Source: Acanthacorydalis orientalis (taxonomy: Eukaryota; Arthropoda; Insecta; Megaloptera; Corydalidae). Taken from it: DNA of 64,000 bases. Positions 26,072-37,922 of the stretch are shown piece after piece (within the stretch, counting starts at the first letter, position 1; each line of letters begins with the position of its first letter). The notes beneath the pieces are model-generated. The model was given only the letters and a program-made list of their open reading frames with translations. It was not told the DNA's origin and searched no databases. The DNA is taken from the NCBI GenBank assembly GCA_034766995.1, contig CM068320.1, positions 18,830,812 through 18,894,811 on the forward strand, in the 5' to 3' direction. The translations under genes were made by a program, and so were the position numbers.

Positions 26072-26547
26072 TAATTTGAGAATTACCAATATATTAATCA
26101 TATTTTCTATTAAGTTGTAGTTTAACTAAATCGTTTAATTTATTTTGATATAATAATTATAAAGTGATTATTTTATGCAATACCTTGCAAACTTTTCTTT
26201 TTTCATATTAAAATAACTTTAAAAATGAGCTTGTAATGAAAATAAATTTTATAATTTTTCTAGTAAGATATTTTAATATATATATATATTAATAGCACAG
26301 ATTTTTAAGTGAAAAGAATTTGATTTTAGCACATCAAAAATTTAAATATATAAAATGGAAAAAATATATTAACATATTAAGTAACTGATAATAATAAAAG
26401 AATTAAAGAAATATTCCAGTTAACTAAAATGGAAGCAGCATGTTTTTAAAATTGTATTTACAAGATACAAAAAGTCATAGAGTTAATAACGTTTATAAAA
26501 TAGGTAAAATTAAACTTTTGTAAAATAAAAAAAATAAATCCAGTAAA

Positions 26548-26642
<95 letters not shown>

Positions 26643-28590
26643 ATATATAATATATGCATTACAATTAGAATAGAATAAAGGCAAAAAGAATTGCAAAACG
26701 CACACAACATTTATTATATTTCCAGACTGAAACATTAAAAATATTAAACGGTATTTCCACATTTCTTTTATTACAAAAATGACACTTTAATCTTTCAACT
26801 TGTATGAATAAATAACCAACAATTTTTTTTCTTACTGAAAACGACATATTCTTAATCGGTTTATCATCACGCATCTGCATATCAACATATTGTAACGTGC
26901 AAGTACTAAATGTTTCTCTCTCGTAACAGCTACAATGCAGACACATCGATAGCAATCAATTCAAGCATACATGTTTATTGATCAGTTATATACGATTATG
27001 CGTGTTTAATTGTAATTTAATACACATTCAAATAACACTGACAACAGTGTTTTATTTATAAATGTTTTAATTTAAAACTTGATATGAAATTAATACAGGT
27101 GTTAATAAAGTTGTTTTGTAGCATTTGAATAAATACTCATTCATCAACACTATAGGCTAATGACATAATTTTATTTGTTTTCGATTAAAAACGTAATTCT
27201 CTTTTATTATTAGTTACTAGACTCATTTTTAAAGCTAGGATTGCTTTTTAGCAAATCGTTAAAAGTTTAAACTTACATATATGCTGTTTATTTCGAAGTT
27301 TAAAATATATTATCGTATAACTTACAATTACCATGTATGTATGTTCAATATAAAACCATCAGTTGAAAGGGTATAAATACATAATTATTATTTGAAAAAT
27401 AGTTACATTTTATAATACTATCTAAAATATTGTATTTTTATCAAAAGAAGATTTTTTTTTAATGAAACACGATACACACAACAAATTTCGATTCGACATT
27501 AAGTATACTCGATATACTGCTTACAAATACAATAGGATAACTTCTTAACACTTGAAGCGTTTAAAGAATTTTCAAGCGAGAAAAACTTTGTTTACTAAAA
27601 CAAAAAAAAGTTTACTTGTACTGTAAATTATATATAATTGTTGCTATAACTCATTAAATTCTTGTTACAAATTTATATACATTTTTAGTTTATATACGTA
27701 AACATTTTAATAAAAATATTTTTAAGGATAATTAATTTCTTAAATACAGATATTTCCCATTCCATCTAATTCAATAAAGATTGGAAAAAAGTTATTAAAT
27801 AATTAAATAATGAACTAAACCATACATGCATACTCACAATATTTTCGGCTGTGAATTAATAAATTAGTATTCACAATTTGAAAACTAATTATTTGTTTGA
27901 TAAAAATGAAAGTTGATTGTATTGGACGAATACTTTTATAAAATACTTTTCTGTATTTGTTAATATTAAGATCAAATTAATATTGTTAAAGTAATCCTGT
28001 AACCGAATATCCAGTATGATAAGCTTTACTCATTTTTTCTTGCGTTATTTTGAATTACTCATTTTTTTGATTAATACAATTAAAATTGATCTGTTGAAAC
28101 CTAATCTAAAAATAATGTTGAAATTAGTTCTAATCACTGTAATCACTATCAATAAAAAGGGAAAAATGAGATAATCTATGTGTGAAATTATCAAGATACG
28201 GTAAAAAATATATTTAAATATTTATATACATTAAATTGTAACTTGTTTAAATTTACTAAAGGTTTAATAAACATTTTATTTGTGGGAATAAAATCTAACA
28301 AAACGATACAGGCCCTTATGTTATAATAAAAGAATATATATTAACGAACAAATATGATTGCTAAAACTAAAAATAAATAATCTACCTTTTTATATAAAAT
28401 GAAAAACTAATTGATTACACTGCTTAAAATGAATATTTGTCAGACATGAATAGTTTTGTTTTTCTTATTATCTCCTTGTATTAGGAGTGTTCTTAGTTAC
28501 AAATAGTAGAAGATATTTGAATTAACATCAACCGATTTTGTTGTTTATTAGTTTTTAGATAAAACACTTTTAATTATTTTTTATGGATCA
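26072..28590. other. AT-rich spacer, no gene recognised
   Basis: Spacer with one long TA tract. A 96-codon minus-strand open frame at 26665-26955 overlaps unique sequence but matches no family I recognise. Confidence 0.6.
26549..26651. repeat. (TA)n microsatellite
   Basis: About 100 bp of TA with one CA interruption near 26567. It is among the longest pure tracts in the window. Confidence 0.95.
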
Positions 28591-28608
28591 TTTATTTAAC
28601 TCATGGCA

Positions 28609-29892
28609 TTAAGTGTGAAAAATAATATCAATAAAATAATCGCCTCTGGCCGCGTTACAAATACAGGCTCTCTTCAAATCACATTTTTTATGACTTCCGC
28701 ATATTTTTGTTATTTGTACGATTTCTTGTTGAATGTTGTTCTTAACTTGAATTGTTACTGGCATGTTAACGTAGACTCTTTTCTTTAAATAGCTCCAAAG
28801 AAAAGTGCAGTCAAATCAGGTGAACAAAGTGGCTAGTCGATGTGATCAAATTTTAAAATTAGTCGGCCAGGAAACGCAACGCACAAAATTTGATTCGTGG
28901 CGCGAGCTGCCTGAGATGTGGCACCGTCCTGCTGAAACCACATGCAGGGCCGAATTTACACTAAGTTCCACCCGTGAACCACTAATCAAAAGTCACCCCT
29001 TCCCCTCCCCAAATTTTGACCAAATGAATTAAGAGAGATCCGTATTGAGAACATTTTAATAAAAAATTTTTAATGATCACTAAAAAATTTGTAAAATTTT
29101 CCATTAAGAAGTTTTCATTAGGTAAGTCTTCTTGAAAAATGAATCTGTTTTTGATAGAATTTTTTCACCTTTTTACAATTTTTCCAGAGCCAGTTTTTTA
29201 TATGCAGAACCACTCAATCTCATTCCAACGTTATTCATGTTTATTTGAGTATATTATTATTTCAAACGCTTCTATAACCGTCAATACTTGCAACAAATTT
29301 CTGTATTCTGACATAGAATAACAAAATAATAACAGATGTTTCTACATTGCACCATTGATACAAAGATGGCAGGACCATTCTACGGAAACAGCCATGATCA
29401 GTACTTTTAATTCAAAATTATGAAGTTCTGTTACATAAATTTTAGAAATAAAATTTGAAATACAAAAATTTTTTGGATTTAATTTTCCATTTCATATTTG
29501 AACTACCTGTAAATCGAAATTATGATTGAAAATAATATTTCCAGTTTCTCAAAATTTGTCATTCATCAAAATTTTCCCATGTTGCTCCTGTCCAAATCCT
29601 ACACTGACCACATGTCCTGTAGACCCTGTTTATTAATTTCAGGCACAAAAAAAGTTTTTCAAGATCGCACAATATCGTTCAATGACAGTAACAACATTTC
29701 CATTAGCATCTTCAAAAAAATTATCAAATGATGCGATCAGTCCAAACTGCACACCAAGCAGTCACCCTACGAAGGTGAAAAGGTTGTTCATGGACCAGTC
29801 TTGGATTTTCCGATCCCCAATAATGGCTGTTATGTGTGTTTACATATCTGCTCATGTCGAAATGAGCTTCGTCACACAATTAAATTTTTAAT
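28609..29892 (-). pseudogene. Mariner-like DDE transposase, split by a hAT insertion
   Basis: Minus-strand relic of an IS630/Tc1/mariner-superfamily transposase of the invertebrate group with a WFQQDGAT motif, which cuts and pastes DNA with three acidic residues. From 29880 down it reads LCDEAHFDMSRYVNTHNSHY, WGSENP, then GFFEDANGNVVTV and PEINKQGLQDMW. After a 662-bp interruption it resumes exactly in register at WFQQDGATSQAARATNQI, FPGRLI and CSPDLTAL. It ends near DIIFHT with a TAA at 28609-28611. The first two catalytic aspartates (DEAHF, QQDGA) survive. The third, expected in LTxxDFFLWG, is lost to a small deletion (TALFFGA). Frameshifts occur near 29750, 29700 and 28780. The N-terminal DNA-binding part upstream of DEAHF is not recognisable. 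I could not find its terminal repeats. Confidence 0.82.
28945..29606. mobile_element. Non-autonomous hAT element with perfect 8-bp TSD
   Basis: Begins CAGGGCCGAATTT and ends with the inverse of CAGTGTAGGATTT (9 of 13 matching), the CAGNG pattern of hAT ends. It is flanked by an exact 8-bp duplication, ACCACATG, at 28937-28944 and 29607-29614. hAT elements characteristically duplicate 8 bp. Removing 28945-29606 and one duplication restores the reading frame of the surrounding DDE transposase across WFQQDG, which independently proves the borders. The 662 bp contain C-rich and AT-rich parts and short open frames on the plus strand (28805-29032 straddles the border, 29139-29321), none of which I recognise as hAT transposase. 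It is therefore likely an internally deleted or unrelated-filler derivative moved by another element. Confidence 0.88.
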
Positions 29893-29935
29893 AGAATTGA
29901 GTACGTTAATATTGAGCAGTAAGACTATTACTTAA

Positions 29936-29989
29936 TTCTCTTACGCCGTTAAAAACTCTCTTACGGCTTAATTCTCTTACGGTGTTAAA
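29936..29989. repeat. Three tandem 18-bp repeats
   Basis: Three consecutive units of exactly 18 bp: TTCTCTTACGCCGTTAAA, AACTCTCTTACGGCTTAA and TTCTCTTACGGTGTTAAA. They lie about 45 bp beyond the point where transposase similarity ends, so they could be sub-terminal repeats of that element; this is inference. Confidence 0.75.
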
Positions 29990-30728
29990 CTCTTTATAAT
30001 GCATTTTCTGCGTTCGAATAATAAACAAAAATAGCGACTACCAAAATCGGCCGAAAGTCAAACAAGCATCCTATATTAATTTTCAGATTAATATTATTAA
30101 AGTTACAATCAAATTAATTTGTAAATTGTATACTTTTTACAAAAATCGATACATTATTCTATACGGTAAATTCGATACTATATAATGTAACTAATTAAAG
30201 TTTCGTGATAAACATTTTTTCAATAAAAGATAACAGAACCCAATAGTTCAAATAAGAGTTAATGTCAGATTAACTATATAAACTACCTGTATTAATATAT
30301 TAAATACGTTCAGAAAAAAACGTATATAAAATAAATACTTGTAAGTTTGTGTATGTCAGATGATTTACATATATACCAAGTATGTATGCATATTTAAATG
30401 CATGTATTAATACATGTCACACACGTGTATATATGAAATAACAATTTTGTAAGAGTTATAAATAAACGTTTACTCATTTATTCTAGATATGCTTTTTATA
30501 ATCGTATGTAATGTCGTTCTTAACAAAAAGAAAAAATACAAATGCCGACATTTTCATTAAAGTTTCAGAACAAACATTCACGTAAACTCATTGTAATTTA
30601 CTTAATGTTAAAAACTGATGAATGAAATTATCATTCGTTGACAGCATTGTACAGCTCACGTTTATATTCTGAACACGTGCCTCAATTTATGTTATAATCA
30701 TAATTCATTGACAATATTTCTTTGTATA

Positions 30729-30778
<50 letters not shown>

Positions 30779-30779
30779 C

Positions 30780-30822
<43 letters not shown>
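30729..30822. repeat. (TA)n with periodic CA variants
   Basis: Long TA array with single C substitutions at about 30747, 30761, 30779 and 30791, suggesting duplication of short blocks. Confidence 0.9.
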
Positions 30823-30825
<3 letters not shown>

Positions 30826-31261
30826 CTAATTACGATTTTGGAAATATATTTTTTTAGATTTTAACACAAATGCGAACCTAGAAGTACATAGAAATACATG
30901 TTACGTTTATTTATCTAATAGGTACTTTTAAACAACTATTATATTTCTTTCATAAAATATTAAAATGTGTAAAATTTATTAAATGTTTTTATTCAGTCGA
31001 GAGATACTTATGTTCTGGAAGGATAATGACATTGTTTATAGTAATGGATTCGAAATCACGATTTATTTATTAACCAATATGTTAAGCACTAAAATATGGT
31101 AACTTTAGAGCTTTAGTTATAAAGAGATCATAAAATAAAATAAACGACTTAAATTCAAATTAAATATTTAAAGTTAGATATAATGAATATTCAACAGGTA
31201 GAGAATTATTATTCAAATTTTATCAAAATAGTAACAAAACTGAAGCTTTTTGTACTGGTAA

Positions 31262-31263
<2 letters not shown>

Positions 31264-31330
<67 letters not shown>
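31264..31330. repeat. (TA)n microsatellite
   Basis: A pure TA tract ending in TGTATGTATG. Confidence 0.95.
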
Positions 31331-31332
<2 letters not shown>

Positions 31333-31361
31333 AAGATTACATGCGTAATTTATTAGTTATT

Positions 31362-31394
31362 ATAGTTGTAAAATTATTGTAATTTTACAACTAT
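31362..31394. repeat. Perfect 15-bp-arm hairpin
   Basis: ATAGTTGTAAAATTA at 31362-31376, a 3-nt TTG loop, then the exact complement at 31380-31394. Confidence 0.85.
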
Positions 31395-31799
31395 CGCTGT
31401 AAAATTGTTTCAGTATTATTAAATATGATATGGCATACACCTTTTAATATTAATACATTATCCCTTACATATATTTTCTTATAAAACAATAATAATTGTA
31501 ATTAAACATGCTCAAAACCAAAAACCGAAAGAAGAGTTTCCGAAAAAGAACAAAGGATTTATTTTTTTACTGATTAATCTATAAAAAAAAAGGTTTTCAC
31601 TGATAAAGGTTTTCACTGATTAAAGCAGTGAAGTTAATACACATTAATGTAATTACAAACACGGAAGGCTATATGAAAAATTGAACAGTAAATCACCGGC
31701 TTTTTTATGATTATCCTATTTAATTTTAAACGCATACCATGCTTTCTGTAAGAAGATTTTTTTGATTAATCTCAGACCATGACCTTCATACCCCACAAA

Positions 31800-31800
<1 letters not shown>

Positions 31801-31855
<55 letters not shown>
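31801..31855. repeat. (TA)n microsatellite
   Basis: A pure TA tract of about 55 bp. Confidence 0.95.
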
Positions 31856-31857
<2 letters not shown>

Positions 31858-32561
31858 TTAAGTTATAAGTTTTCTTCTTTCCTTTGAATTTTCCCACCCT
31901 ATTACACTTGGAATATCAAATCTCATATTTCTGTTTAAAACGATCGGTTTTTTTTCTTCTCTGTTATTGATTTTCTCTGAATTCGTTCGATATCACAAAA
32001 TTTTACAACGGAATATTAATCTTCAGATTCTTATGAGTTTTGTTTACAATATTAATAATGTGCTCTTCTGCTACACAGAAGACCTATAATGTCATTTCTA
32101 GGTATTTGAACAAATCATTTGAATAGTGATTTTAATCCATTTACAGAATAGGACGAAAAAGTAAAATTTCATCCTTGAATATACGATCGTAATTTTTCTT
32201 ATTAAGAAACTTATTTTTCATCTTTCATATTTTTTCCATTGCATGTACGAGTGCAAATAAAAATAAAAACAATTCACAAAACGTTTCATATTGTCAAGAT
32301 GTGTTATTCATATTTGCACAAAGTTATTGATACAAAAGACTATCTACAAATAAATTCTAGCAACCTCAAACTTATTATGCTTATTTGTGTAAAATGTTTA
32401 ATATCTTGTGTTAAAAATTAAGATTAATTGCAATTATAATTTATAATTAAAATCATTTTTCAGAAGCAGAAACACTAATATTAAAGATACGAAGAAGAAG
32501 TAGAAGCAAAAAGTTAACTATATTTTTTCTATGGTAATTTTATATATACAGATACATATAC

Positions 32562-32609
<48 letters not shown>

Positions 32610-32618
32610 TACATATAT
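32562..32618. repeat. (TA)n microsatellite
   Basis: TA tract ending in two CATATA variants. Confidence 0.92.
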
Positions 32619-32829
32619 AAAAAACTTGAAAACGTACATCTTATTTATAAAAGTAAAATTAAAGACGAATTATAAAAATAAAAAAGTAGACTATCTGTAA
32701 AGCTACTTTTTGTAATTTGTTTTTAATATGCCTTTTCCGAAAGAAAATAAAGTTCACTAAGTTTTTAATTTTCAATATTTGGAATATATCATACAGTAAT
32801 AAATATTATAATTATAATAATAAAAACTC

Positions 32830-32874
32830 ACATTTCTCATCACTTTGTCCTACGGACAAAGTGATGAGAAATGT
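32830..32874. repeat. Perfect 21-bp-arm hairpin
   Basis: Left arm 32830-32850 (starts ACATTTCTCATCAC, ends TTTGTCC), loop TAC, right arm 32854-32874, with no mismatch in 21 pairs and ordinary base composition. It lies in AT-rich spacer away from any recognised gene. A foldback transposon core, a hairpin RNA locus or a recent inverted duplication are all possible. Confidence 0.9.
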
Positions 32875-33249
32875 TTGTCAGTTCATAGGTTTCAAGTTTA
32901 ATTCATTAAGTTTCGTTCTTAGGTATTTTTTATGTTTAAATATATACTGTTGTAAAAACCGTTTCTTTCTATTTTTTCGTCAATTTTGCCGGGCTATATA
33001 CTAGTATTTATAAATAATATGTGTACATAAAACGTATTCATAAATTGAATACAAACATAAGTGAACCTAAAATCGAATTCAGCTTACTGAAATAACAATT
33101 CATTACATTTAAAGTAGAATAACTAACTGGGTAGAATGAAATTGTTAGTCTCTTGTAGTACATAACTTTGACACAAAACGAACATATCCAATACGAAATT
33201 CAATCAACTGAAATGTGTTTTTAGATCGGAACAGATACACAGATAAAAA

Positions 33250-33620
33250 TCAATATCATCATATTCCAAGGCCCATCAAATATTTTTTCTGAAACTGAAC
33301 GCGGTAACTGTTATCCTGTAACGAGATAAATGGACATATGGTCAGAATAAAAGTACAGAATACAAAACAGAAAATTGCTGGTCGGAAAATATGTTTGGAT
33401 GGAGGAAAAACGTTCGAGAAATTGACAAAAACGACGACCCCGACGATGATTTTTGACACCGTACGAAAAAATACGTCCTAATCCACGTTGACAAGGTCTT
33501 TTATGATGAACGACGTCTATGCTGTTGGGTATTTGATTTATTTTCTAGGAAATATTCATACTGTGCGGCGACAGCATGATGTAAATATAATACTTTTATA
33601 TTCGTAAAAAAATTTTTTTT
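33250..33620. other. Unassigned complex-sequence patch
   Basis: A stretch with more CG than its surroundings. A 66-codon minus-strand open frame (33259-33459) is hydrophobic in its middle but matches no family I know. A CTCGTTACAG acceptor-like motif on the minus strand lies inside it. I call no gene. Confidence 0.25.
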
Positions 33621-33739
33621 ATACAGATCCTGTATGATATCACGGTGATTACTGATATAAAACATGCTACTACTGAAAGCATCTTTTTATCTACTCTGTT
33701 AAACTTATATTTTTACATTATATTTTAATTTTTATCTTA

Positions 33740-33752
33740 CATATATATATAT

Positions 33753-33802
<50 letters not shown>

Positions 33803-33830
33803 GTATATATATATGTATATATGTATGTTT
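33740..33830. repeat. (TA)n with 12-bp TG periodicity
   Basis: A TA tract followed by G substitutions at about 33791, 33803, 33815, 33823 and 33827, first spaced 12 bp apart and then closer together. Confidence 0.9.
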
Positions 33831-35160
33831 GTATCCGTGTATGTTGCATACTTTCTTTAAGGACAATAAATATATTATTTGTTTTTATTTTCTTATGTAC
33901 TTTTAAATTAATCATAAATGAAACTGCAAAACAAGTATTGCATTTATTTCTAAAAACATCAATCAGTGAACAAAATATGTTTATTTATTATTTCTAAATT
34001 ACTTCAATAATCCATAAACAAATATTTCTTATATTTTTGAAATGTATTCTTTGAAAAGTAAAAAATATGTTTTATTTTCTCTAAAATTAAAGAATATAAA
34101 CTTAGATACTCCATTATACTTAATTACTTTTTAAAAGTTTAATTAGAATATTCATTTTTTAGAAATATTTAAAAATAATATAATTTAGTTTTATAAAACA
34201 GATATAAGATTACATGTTAAAAATATTTAACTGTTTCAACCTATTGAAACACTAAAATAATACTACTGATATAATTTTAATTTGAGAATATATTGAACAT
34301 GCATCAAAATTTATTCTAGATTATTCAGCAATAAATAAATATTGTTGTGTTTTCATTCTTATGTACTGAGTATTATTTTTATTACTTACTCAATTAACGT
34401 TCATCCACATATTTATTTATATATATATGGTAATATGATATTACTGTGGTTTTAATTATTTATTATAAAGGTATTTTTTTCTTTTAACCTTTATAAGCAT
34501 GAAATTATTCGCCATTAATGAGTATTTTTAATTTTAAAATTACCATATTTTTATCATAAATTTTAATACATTTTTCCAGAATCATTTCCATTTATTTTGA
34601 ATTTTATAAATAATCATTAAGTAAATAGGAGTTTCAATAATAGACATTGCTAAATCTTAGCCACGAAAAAATGATCCATAATTTGTCAGAAAAGAATAAT
34701 CCAAACAGAGTATTAGTCTTTCATTTACATTTCAATCATTTGTGATATTTGTGTTAGATAAGAAATAGTGTTTTGATTAATTTACAGTCTTCAAATAAAT
34801 ACGCTTTATTTCTATTAAATAAATCATAAAAATAATATTGAAAAAATTCCAAAAATTTTAAATTATAAAAATTTTACCAAATGTCACAAATTATTTAATA
34901 ATACTGAATACGAAAACATTGACCAAATGTGATACACTAAACAAAAGTTACATTAATTTTATTTTCTATACAAATATTTATATTGATACTTATCAAAAAT
35001 CGCTAGTTTTTTTAAAAAATATCTTATTATTGTTAATTTTGTTGAAAAATATATTTCAATAAATTAAAAAAAAATTATTATCAACGCTTCGTGAAATTAC
35101 TTATAAAAGCCTGCTCTATAATGAAACAAGGACTTATAAATGTCTGACTGTAAAATTCTA

Positions 35161-35232
<72 letters not shown>

Positions 35233-35690
35233 TAAAAAATATACACGACGACCTATACAAGGTATGCAATACAAAACGACAAAAAAGAATAATAATGATT
35301 AAAGCAGCTTAAATTCAAAACATAAAGTAAGAAAAACAATGCTTATTAAAAAAAATAACTGTACATAATTACTTTCGCTTTCAAAGTACATTTTTAGTTA
35401 AATACAGCAAACATAAAAAATACATTTAATAATTTACTGCTGATTTCTATTGTGGATAAAATTTATCATTAATAGAAATCAGTAACACATGAAAACTATT
35501 TTCTTCTTCGCATTTTTTTTAAATAAATAACGAAACATATAAAATATAAGTTTTTTATTTATTATGTTTCTCCGGTCTTTATTTTTACCTCACGATACAC
35601 ACAATTATAAATAACACATTATAATATTATAAACTAACGAAACTTAAATTTCACAGCCCTGCTTTATAAGAGGCTCTACAATGAACGAAA
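33831..35690. other. AT-rich spacer, no gene recognised
   Basis: Spacer with one TA tract. A 12-bp inverted repeat (CTGATTTCTATT at 35440-35451 and its complement at 35471-35482) is the only structure noted. Confidence 0.65.
35161..35222. repeat. (TA)n microsatellite
   Basis: A pure TA tract of about 62 bp. Confidence 0.95.
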
Positions 35691-35699
35691 ATTAAAAAA

Positions 35700-36313
35700 T
35701 TCGTTGTACAAATACAAAACAAATATTGAAAACCATAATTGTCAAATTACCATCGTTGTATCGTTTTGTCATTTTGAATTCGATTGTATTTGTAGCGATT
35801 GTAGTAGTCACTTTGTCTTCTGTATTTTCTTGAGAAACGTGAAGAAATGTACAAATTTTTTTTTATTTTTATCAGATTTAACGCAAAATGCATCAGATAT
35901 CAAACAAGAAAATATTATATTGTTAATTAACTACTATAATAACGATATTGATGAACATCTTATCAATGAATGCAAACAATTTAAAGAATACAATTTAGAG
36001 TTAATATATGAAAAAAAAATGATTTATATTTTCTCAAATTAGACAATTATTTTAAAATTTTACATGACTACTTATTACAAGTTGCGAAGCCCAGAGAATT
36101 TTTTTCAAATTATCTTTAATCAAAAATAAATTTCAAGAGGAAAGAATAAATTTTCTTTCTATTTCATCTATTGAAGCAGACACAACACGGTCGTTATCTT
36201 ATGAACATGCAATAAGAGAGTATGCTGATAAAAAAATCCGACAAAAAAGTTTTATAATTTTGTTAATTTTCAATACATACATATTTGGTTATACTTGTAT
36301 AATAGTTGGTTAA
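35700..36313 (+). pseudogene. hAT transposase C-terminal relic (ZMYM1-like)
   Basis: Two consecutive open stretches carry the C-terminal half of a hAT transposase, of the type often annotated as zinc-finger MYM-type protein 1-like. The first (35704-36042) ends DIDEHLINECKQFKEYNLEL, matching the helix before the dimerisation domain. The second (36067-36313, no ATG) reads TSCEAQRIFFKLSLIKNKFQ and then ERINFLSISSIEAD, TTRSLSYEHAIREYADKKIR. This is the hAT dimerisation signature (ER-SFSKL-LIKN, then ILSIE). The gap between the two carries a stop and a short AT-rich stretch. The N-terminal BED finger and the catalytic region are missing, so only a quarter or less of a usual transposase remains. 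A linked 3' terminus at 36659 supports one 5'-truncated element. Confidence 0.75.
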
Positions 36314-36495
36314 TTTTTTTTTGTTCTTTGTGTATATATACATGTATACAATATATGTGATTCTATAATAAATATTTGTGATTTTTGTTCTGACAACATA
36401 AGTTAATACTATACATATCTAAAAAATATAATAAACCATAATTTGCAGCGCGTGATTTTTATATCGCCTCTTTCGTTAATTCTATAATTTTCGCT

Positions 36496-36510
36496 AAGCG
36501 TTGGAAAAAT

Positions 36511-36599
<89 letters not shown>
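36496..36599. repeat. (TA)n microsatellite inside the hAT 3' region
   Basis: About 100 bp of TA with one TG variant, between the transposase stop and the hAT terminal sequence. Confidence 0.95.
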
Positions 36600-36601
<2 letters not shown>

Positions 36602-36659
36602 TGGAAGCCCCAAAAATTATAAAGTTTCCGGGCCCCTTGATATACCGATCCGTCCCTGC
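36600..36659 (+). mobile_element. hAT 3' terminal sequence
   Basis: Read inversely from 36659 it starts CAGGGACGGATCGGTATATC and continues into GGGGCCC and a TTTTGGGGC stretch. This GC-rich CAGGGACGGATC start is a familiar hAT end. It lies 346 bp downstream of the relic transposase, in the orientation expected for its 3' TIR. The 5' TIR and target duplication cannot be identified. Confidence 0.65.
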
Positions 36660-36660
36660 A

Positions 36661-36679
36661 TACATACACGCATACATAC

Positions 36680-36730
<51 letters not shown>
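36661..36730. repeat. (CATA)-(TA)n microsatellite
   Basis: CATACATACACG-type units pass into about 45 bp of TA, directly adjoining the hAT end. Confidence 0.93.
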
Positions 36731-37856
36731 GTACATACGTATAATTCTGTAAATTAAAAAGGTCGTTTCGATGTAAAAAAGCATCACAAAAAAAACATCT
36801 TTTTATTCCAATTAAATAATTACCAAGAAACCATTTTATTACGTGTTCAAAAAATCTGTTCTGCTATATCAAGTAATAGCAGCTCAGAATTTAAACGTTC
36901 AGTTAATAAAGATTTGTTTCTAAGAATAAGAAAAAAACAACACTATTAAACATAATAACTTCTTCATCTGATGTGTGAGGAATGGTACTATATAGTTCAC
37001 ATGATAAAGTACAGACGAAAAAACCCATTAGGTCACCCAATTTTATCATTGATATATAACAGAATGGTAAGTGTAATGCTTTCTGAACAATGACTCCCAC
37101 GTATAGCGTTAAAACATGCTTCGGACAATGTTTCGACCAATATACATTACATTTTTTTAAACGTTACAATGTACTCCACCCATATTGTGTAATGTTACGG
37201 TTTGTTATTTTGTTTAACGTTAAATATCAGTGCATGGTTATTCAAATTTAGAGCCAATTATAAATTTATTGTGGATAGCATATGTCCACTGTGCATTATA
37301 ATCAGGATATGTTTATTGTGTATTCATTTCAATTTGGCATACAATGATAAAATTCGATGATAGTGACAATTCGAAGTTGACAAATTAATTTAAAATCTGG
37401 ATCCAATCATGTTCTATATATAAATTTAAATCAATGTATTGATGTCAATTACAAATACGACATTAAATAAGAAACAAAACCATTTATTGTGCAATATAGT
37501 TTACACATTTGTTTAAAATTCGAATGTTTTCTTTCAACTGTACAAGTTGTGTAAACTGTTGATTTGAACAAATTCAAATCAACTTACATTAATAATAACA
37601 CTCTATATCCAATCTAAACAGATAAATATATGTATCCATATTTGGAAGTTGTTAGTGGAAAAAATGTATCTATAGATTGATTGATAACGAACGAAATACA
37701 GAGTGAGATTATAAAGCAAGTTATTTTTTTCGTTTTACGGTTCCTAAATACCGAACGTTGATTATCTCTACTAATTATGATCGTATGTAATTTAAACAAA
37801 AATTGTATACAATTTCTATGAAATATTATTAAAATTAGTTAAACTCGCAAATAAGG

Positions 37857-37865
37857 TATATATAT

Positions 37866-37921
<56 letters not shown>
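37857..37921. repeat. (TA)n microsatellite
   Basis: TA tract with a CTTTA interruption near 37867. Confidence 0.93.

Positions 37922-37922
<1 letters not shown>

Larger units (their letters stand above)
29990..33250. other. AT-rich spacer, no gene recognised
   Basis: Spacer with TA tracts and two clean hairpins (listed). Short open frames at 32239-32421 and 32717-33004 (plus) match nothing I know. Confidence 0.6.

Noticed and set aside
28805..29032. 75-codon plus-strand open frame as a gene
   Set aside because: It is the antisense shadow of the minus-strand transposase and crosses the hAT insertion border.
29682..29891. 69-codon plus-strand open frame as a gene
   Set aside because: Its complement reads DEAHF...WGSENP and FEDANGNVVTV of the minus-strand DDE transposase, so the plus frame is a shadow.
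36903..37100. 65-codon minus-strand open frame with hydrophobic stretches as a membrane-protein exon
   Set aside because: No recognised family, no clear splice sites, and such lengths occur by chance in this window.
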